Shown here in pieces: positions 6,848 through 9,052 of a stretch of DNA of 9,052 bases. The notes under the pieces are model-generated. The model did not search any database and was not told the origin of the DNA. It was given only the letters and a program-made list of their open reading frames with translations. The stretch is from UBA2093 sp049454855 (lineage in GTDB: Bacteria > Actinomycetota > Acidimicrobiia > Acidimicrobiales > Ilumatobacteraceae): NCBI GenBank assembly GCA_049454855.1, contig JBMUAQ010000083.1, forward strand, positions 1-9,052, read 5' to 3'. Positions within the stretch are counted from its first letter, which is position 1; every line of letters starts with the position of its first letter. The position numbers and the translations under genes are program-made.

Positions 6848-7147
6848 GTGGCTACGAAGAAGAAAAAGGGCGGCAGGTACACGCCCAAGGGCGGCGGCGT
6901 GAGGAACCCGCAGGTGAGCGAGCACGGCGTGGAGGCCAGCAGCCGCTACACCCCGCCCGTTCCGCAGTACAAGAAGCACAGTGCACCGTGGGTTCCGTGG
7001 GTGATGTTCGCCCTGCTCGGCATCGGTGCGCTGATCATCCTGCTGTACTACGTGGGTCTCGTGCCCGGCGGTCGCAGCAACTGGTACCTGGGTGTCGGCC
7101 TCGCCGGCGTGCTCGGCGGCTTGTACACAGCCACGAAATACCACTAG
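6848..7147 (+). CDS. crgA: Cell division protein CrgA
   Basis: This small membrane protein (99 residues) belongs to an actinobacterial family that binds FtsZ, FtsQ, FtsI and other division proteins and helps coordinate septal wall synthesis. The N terminus is strongly basic (MATKKKKGGRYTPKGG). A second RYTPP motif (33-37) leads into SAPWVPWVMFALLGIGALIILL, the first membrane helix (about 48-68). The second helix is WYLGVGLAGVLGGLYTA (about 79-95). Two short helices joined by a Pro/Gly loop (LVPGG) are diagnostic. A TTG at 6830 opens the frame six codons earlier, but the GTG at 6848 gives the usual family N terminus and fits a leaderless transcript from the -10 box at 6835-6840. The gene diverges from trpG, as crgA does from the Rv0012-trpG pair in M. 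tuberculosis, although Rv0012 has no counterpart here. A GC hairpin follows the stop at once. Confidence 0.93.
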   Translation: MATKKKKGGRYTPKGGGVRNPQVSEHGVEASSRYTPPVPQYKKHSAPWVPWVMFALLGIGALIILLYYVGLVPGGRSNWYLGVGLAGVLGGLYTATKYH

Positions 7148-7185
7148 TTCCGCCCCATCCCCATGTGGGGGCGGCGATGCCGGAA
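7148..7185 (+). terminator. GC-rich inverted repeat after crgA, candidate terminator
   Basis: CCGCCCC (7150-7156) pairs perfectly with GGGGCGG (7168-7174) around an 11-nt loop. A competing outer pairing joins TTCCG (7148-7152) with CGGAA (7181-7185). It starts on the base after the crgA stop. No T-run follows, which is common for GC-rich actinobacterial terminators but weakens the call. Confidence 0.45.
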
Positions 7186-7211
7186 TCACACCACTGTCAT
7201 TACGAACAGCC

Positions 7212-7232
7212 TTGTCCACAGACTGTGGACTG
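7212..7232. other. DnaA-box pair: TTGTCCACA and a degenerate inverted copy
   Basis: TTGTCCACA (7212-7220) is the preferred DnaA box of Streptomyces and Mycobacterium. Three bases on, TGTGGACTG (7224-7232) is an inverted copy matching at 7 of 9 positions, so GTCCACA/TGTGGAC forms a perfect 7-bp inverted repeat. A third, weaker match (reverse complement TTGTGCACG, 7 of 9) lies at 7244-7252. The same symmetry could form an RNA hairpin and act as a bidirectional terminator for crgA and the - strand operon. DnaA binding is inferred from the consensus alone. Confidence 0.45.
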
Positions 7233-7238
7233 CCGCGC

Positions 7239-7248
7239 GCACGCGTGC
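7239..7248. repeat. 10-bp perfect palindrome GCACGCGTGC
   Basis: The sequence equals its own reverse complement. It lies in the convergent spacer 7 bases after the DnaA-box pair and overlaps the third weak box. With this base composition such a palindrome can arise by chance, so no function is claimed. Confidence 0.3.
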
Positions 7249-7271
7249 ACAACCAGCCCTGCTTCTGCAAT

Positions 7272-7293
7272 CGCCCCTACTCGAAGCGGGGCG
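7272..7293 (-). terminator. Inverted repeat across the stop of the zinc-ribbon gene
   Basis: CGCCCC (7272-7277) and GGGGCG (7288-7293) are perfect complements with a 10-nt loop. On the - strand the hairpin spans the last codons and stop of the small gene. It could stabilise or terminate the transcript. There is no T-run and the stem is short. Confidence 0.25.
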
Positions 7294-7543
7294 TCATGAA
7301 CTCCATGTCCTCCATGCAGTGACGCGGCGGAGGAGGGTCCTCGTCGGGGGCCATCACCATGCGGATCTCCGTGCCGCACACCACGCAGCGGTAGCGCACG
7401 TCGATGCGGCGCATCTCACCGGCCGGTGGCGGTGGAGGCGGCGGGGTGGCCATGCTGCGCAGCATCGCAAGTCCCGTCTTCCAGATCATCCGCAGGAGCA
7501 CCAGCCCCAGCGCGAACCAGATGATGGTGCCGAGATCGGGCAT
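7277..7543 (-). CDS. Small membrane-anchored zinc-ribbon-like protein, unknown function
   Basis: This is an 88-residue protein of no function I can name. Residues 5-22 form one hydrophobic segment (TIIWFALGLVLLRMIW region). A seven-proline run follows at 34-40, then a compact C-terminal part with RCVVCGTEIRM (52-62; C53, C56), an acidic and proline-rich stretch (66-73) and RHCMEDM (74-80; H75, C76). The CxxC...HC spacing suggests one zinc-binding knuckle or rubredoxin-like ribbon. The ATG at 7543 lies 4 nt after the thiolase stop (TAG 7550-7548), so the two are almost certainly cotranscribed and probably coupled. Cysteines placed after a single membrane segment suggest a tethered, probably cytoplasmic, metal-binding or protein-contact domain. 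It could be a redox or assembly helper. The ordered motifs and tight spacing argue that it is a real gene. Confidence 0.8.
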   Translation of the reverse strand: MPDLGTIIWFALGLVLLRMIWKTGLAMLRSMATPPPPPPPAGEMRRIDVRYRCVVCGTEIRMVMAPDEDPPPPRHCMEDMEFMTPRFE

Positions 7544-7547
7544 CGCC

Positions 7548-8714
7548 CTACAGGCGCTCGATGATGGTGGCGTTCGCCATGCCGCCGCCCTCGCACATGG
7601 TCTGCAGGCCGTAGCGGCCGCCCGTGCGCTCCAGCTCGTTCAGCAGCGTGGTGAGAAGACGCGTGCCCGACGCACCGAGCGGGTGACCGAGCGCGATCGC
7701 GCCGCCGTTCGGGTTCACGGTGTCCATGTTCGGGTGCAGTTCCTTCTCCCATGCCAGCACCACCGAGGCGAACGCCTCGTTGATCTCGGTGATCGAGATG
7801 TCGTCCATGGTGAGGCCGGCGCGCGAAAGCACCTTCTGCGTGGCCGGGATCGGTGCGGTCAGCATGTAACGCGGGTTGTCACCGGCAAGCGCGAAGTTCA
7901 CGAAGCGTGCGCGCGGCGTGAGACCGAGCTGGTTCGCCTTCTCCTCGCTCATGATCAGCACGGCAGATGCTCCGTCTGTGATCTGGCTCGAGTTGCCGGC
8001 GGTCACGCGGCCGCCCTCCTCCGCCGGGCGGAACGCGGGCTTCAGCGCACCGAGCGACTCGCGTGTGGTGTCGCGGATGCCCTCGTCGGTGGTCATCATC
8101 TTCCCCTCGGCATCAGCCACGGGGAGGATCTCACGGTCGAAACGGCCCTCTGCTGTGGCGCGTGCCGCGTACGACTGGCTGCGCACACCGAAGGCATCCA
8201 TGTCGTCGCGGGTGATGTCCCACTTGTCGGCGATCATCTCTGCAGAGATGCCCTGGGGCACGAGGCCACCCTCCGATGCATAACGTGCGCTCACCATCGG
8301 CCCGAACGGGAAGCCGTACTTGCCCTCGGCCATCGCGGCACCCATCGGCACGCGCGTCATCACCTCGACACCCGAGGCAATCACCACGTCGTAGGCGCCG
8401 GCCATCACACCCTGCGCGGCGAAGTGCGCCGCCTGCTGGCTGCTGCCGCACTGACGGTCGACCGTGGTGCCCGGGATGGTCTCGGGCAGGCCGGCGGCCA
8501 GCACCGCGTTGCGGCCCACGTTCAGGCCCTGCTCGCCCACCTGCATCACGCAGCCCATGATCACGTCGTCGATCAGGTTGGGGTCGAAGTTGTTGCGCTC
8601 CACGAGGGCCTTGATCACCTGCGCGGCGAGATCGACCGGGTGCCATTCCTTCAGGCGGCCGTTGCGCTTGCCGAGCGGTGTGCGGATCGCATCGACGATC
8701 ACTGCGTTCTGCAT
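7548..8714 (-). CDS. Thiolase (acetyl-CoA acetyltransferase / 3-ketoacyl-CoA thiolase)
   Basis: This 388-residue cytoplasmic enzyme catalyses thiolytic cleavage of 3-ketoacyl-CoA, or the reverse condensation of acetyl-CoA units. The catalytic set is complete: nucleophile C89 in VDRQCGSSQQ (85-94), NEAF (312-315), H344 in GHPLGASG (343-350), and C374 in MCEGGG (373-378). The length is normal for the family. The open frame continues 54 codons upstream into the marR gene, but the ATG at 8714 gives the standard thiolase N terminus (MQNAVIVDAIRTP) and has GGAGGG 7 nt upstream. It follows a MarR-type regulator by 41 nt and precedes a small zinc-ribbon gene by 4 nt. Substrate cannot be read from the sequence; actinobacterial thiolases of this type serve fatty-acid, steroid or polyhydroxyalkanoate metabolism. 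No dehydrogenase or hydratase partner is in the window. Confidence 0.94.
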   Translation of the reverse strand: MQNAVIVDAIRTPLGKRNGRLKEWHPVDLAAQVIKALVERNNFDPNLIDDVIMGCVMQVGEQGLNVGRNAVLAAGLPETIPGTTVDRQCGSSQQAAHFAAQGVMAGAYDVVIASGVEVMTRVPMGAAMAEGKYGFPFGPMVSARYASEGGLVPQGISAEMIADKWDITRDDMDAFGVRSQSYAARATAEGRFDREILPVADAEGKMMTTDEGIRDTTRESLGALKPAFRPAEEGGRVTAGNSSQITDGASAVLIMSEEKANQLGLTPRARFVNFALAGDNPRYMLTAPIPATQKVLSRAGLTMDDISITEINEAFASVVLAWEKELHPNMDTVNPNGGAIALGHPLGASGTRLLTTLLNELERTGGRYGLQTMCEGGGMANATIIERL

Positions 8715-8721
8715 GTGGGTT

Positions 8722-8727
8722 CCCTCC
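8722..8727 (-). promoter_or_regulatory. Ribosome binding site deciding the thiolase start
   Basis: On the - strand GGAGGG lies 7 nt before the ATG at 8714. It supports the 388-residue thiolase over the longer open frame that runs back into marR. Confidence 0.75.
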
Positions 8728-8755
8728 GTGTCCTCGGACCGGGGCAAGTCTGCCA

Positions 8756-9052
8756 CTAGTCCGCTTCCAGCACCTTGCCGAAGATGCGCTCGAGCGCGTG
8801 CAGGTCGGTCTCGGTGAGACTGTTCGTGAACACGCGTCTCACGATGCGGTAGTAGGCGGGGTTCGCGGTGCGCCACATGTCGTGGCCGCGCGGGGTGAGC
8901 ACGATCTCCACCGCCCGCCCGTCGTCGCCGGTGGCTTTCTCACGTGCCACGAAGTGACGTTCCTCCATCTTGTCGAGCTGGCGGCTGAGGCTGCTGGGGT
9001 GCGTCATCGTTCGTTCGGCCAGCTCGTTGAAACGCATCGCACCCTCGTTCGC
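8756..9052 (-). CDS. MarR-family transcriptional regulator, 5' end beyond the window
   Basis: The gene reads from the right edge to a TAG at 8758-8756, leaving 98 residues. The winged helix is clear: MRFNELAERTMTHPSSLSRQLDKMEERHFV carries the helix-turn-helix and recognition helix, followed by the wing with GDDGRAVEIVLTPRG. The C-terminal part, LTETDLHALERIFGKVLEAD, is the usual MarR dimerisation helix. An ATG at 9037 would give only 93 residues and would drop the N-terminal dimer helix. The frame stays open to the edge, and typical members have 140-160 residues, so the true start lies outside. MarR proteins are dimeric repressors that often respond to small ligands or acyl-CoA compounds. It precedes a thiolase on the same strand by 41 nt, so control of that operon, including its own gene, is plausible. 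The promoter and operator are not in view. Confidence 0.9.
   Translation of the reverse strand, partial: ANEGAMRFNELAERTMTHPSSLSRQLDKMEERHFVAREKATGDDGRAVEIVLTPRGHDMWRTANPAYYRIVRRVFTNSLTETDLHALERIFGKVLEAD

Noticed and set aside
6249..6902. 217-codon open frame on the + strand opposite trpG
   Set aside because: It lies over a complete TrpG with an intact catalytic triad and runs into crgA in another frame; no domain is recognisable.
7163..7564. 133-codon open frame on the + strand across the convergent spacer
   Set aside because: It has no family motif, no ribosome site and Arg/His-rich content, and it is antisense to the zinc-ribbon gene.
8715..8755. Separate promoter between marR and the thiolase
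   Set aside because: The 41-nt gap shows only the GGAGGG ribosome site; no convincing -10/-35 pair or operator symmetry was seen.
7404..8759. 451-codon open frame on the + strand
   Set aside because: It is antisense to the thiolase and part of the zinc-ribbon gene, both of which have full family motifs. Its translation is His/Ala/Arg-rich with no recognisable domain, as expected from an antisense frame of GC-rich coding DNA.
1..9052. CRISPR array, transposon, phage remnant, tRNA or rRNA
   Set aside because: No direct-repeat array, terminal inverted repeats, transposase or integrase motifs, or tRNA-like cloverleaf were found on either strand by eye. Gene content is conserved core locus.

Overview
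The window is about 9 kb of GC-rich (roughly two-thirds G+C by eye), densely coded DNA. It carries the conserved actinobacterial cell-wall and cell-division signalling locus best known from Mycobacterium (fhaB-pstP-rodA-pbpA-pknA-pknB, with trpG and crgA beside it), which usually lies near the replication origin. GC content, GTG starts, short or overlapping gene junctions, a CrgA homologue and a PASTA kinase point to an actinomycete in the broad sense. The absence of a separate pknA and the Thr-rich protein tails suggest a deep-branching group such as Acidimicrobiia; that placement is inference.

Region 1 (1-6184, + strand) is a probable operon: the 3' end of an FHA-domain protein gene, a membrane-anchored PP2C phosphatase (pstP), a SEDS glycosyltransferase (rodA/ftsW), a class B penicillin-binding protein (pbpA) and a Ser/Thr kinase with four PASTA repeats (pknB). 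Neighbouring stops and starts overlap (ATGA, a probable 8-nt overlap, GTGA), except for a 38-nt gap before pknB that holds a small GC hairpin. Known roles of the families suggest a single module: PknB senses wall fragments or lipid II through its PASTA repeats and phosphorylates targets, FHA proteins read the phospho-threonines, PstP reverses the mark, and RodA with PbpA forms the polymerase/transpeptidase pair that builds peptidoglycan.

Region 2 (6201-7147) holds trpG/pabA on the - strand, convergent with pknB, and crgA on the + strand, divergent from trpG. The 59-nt spacer between them contains a 25-bp imperfect palindrome and a -10-like box placed so that crgA would be read from a leaderless GTG.

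Region 3 (7148-7276) is a 129-nt convergent spacer. It holds a GC hairpin after crgA, a consensus actinobacterial DnaA box (TTGTCCACA) facing a degenerate inverted copy, and a 10-bp palindrome. Convergent spacers normally need no protein-binding sites, so this is the part least explained by the genes.

Region 4 (7277-9052, - strand) is a probable small operon read right to left: a MarR-family regulator (cut by the window edge), a thiolase, and an 88-residue protein with one membrane segment, a seven-proline run and a CxxC...HC zinc-ribbon-like motif.

I found no CRISPR array, transposase, phage gene, tRNA or rRNA. No wholly new system is evident. The items most worth a second look are the DnaA-box pair, the trpG/crgA palindrome, the altered PknB activation loop, the missing pknA and the small zinc-ribbon membrane protein.
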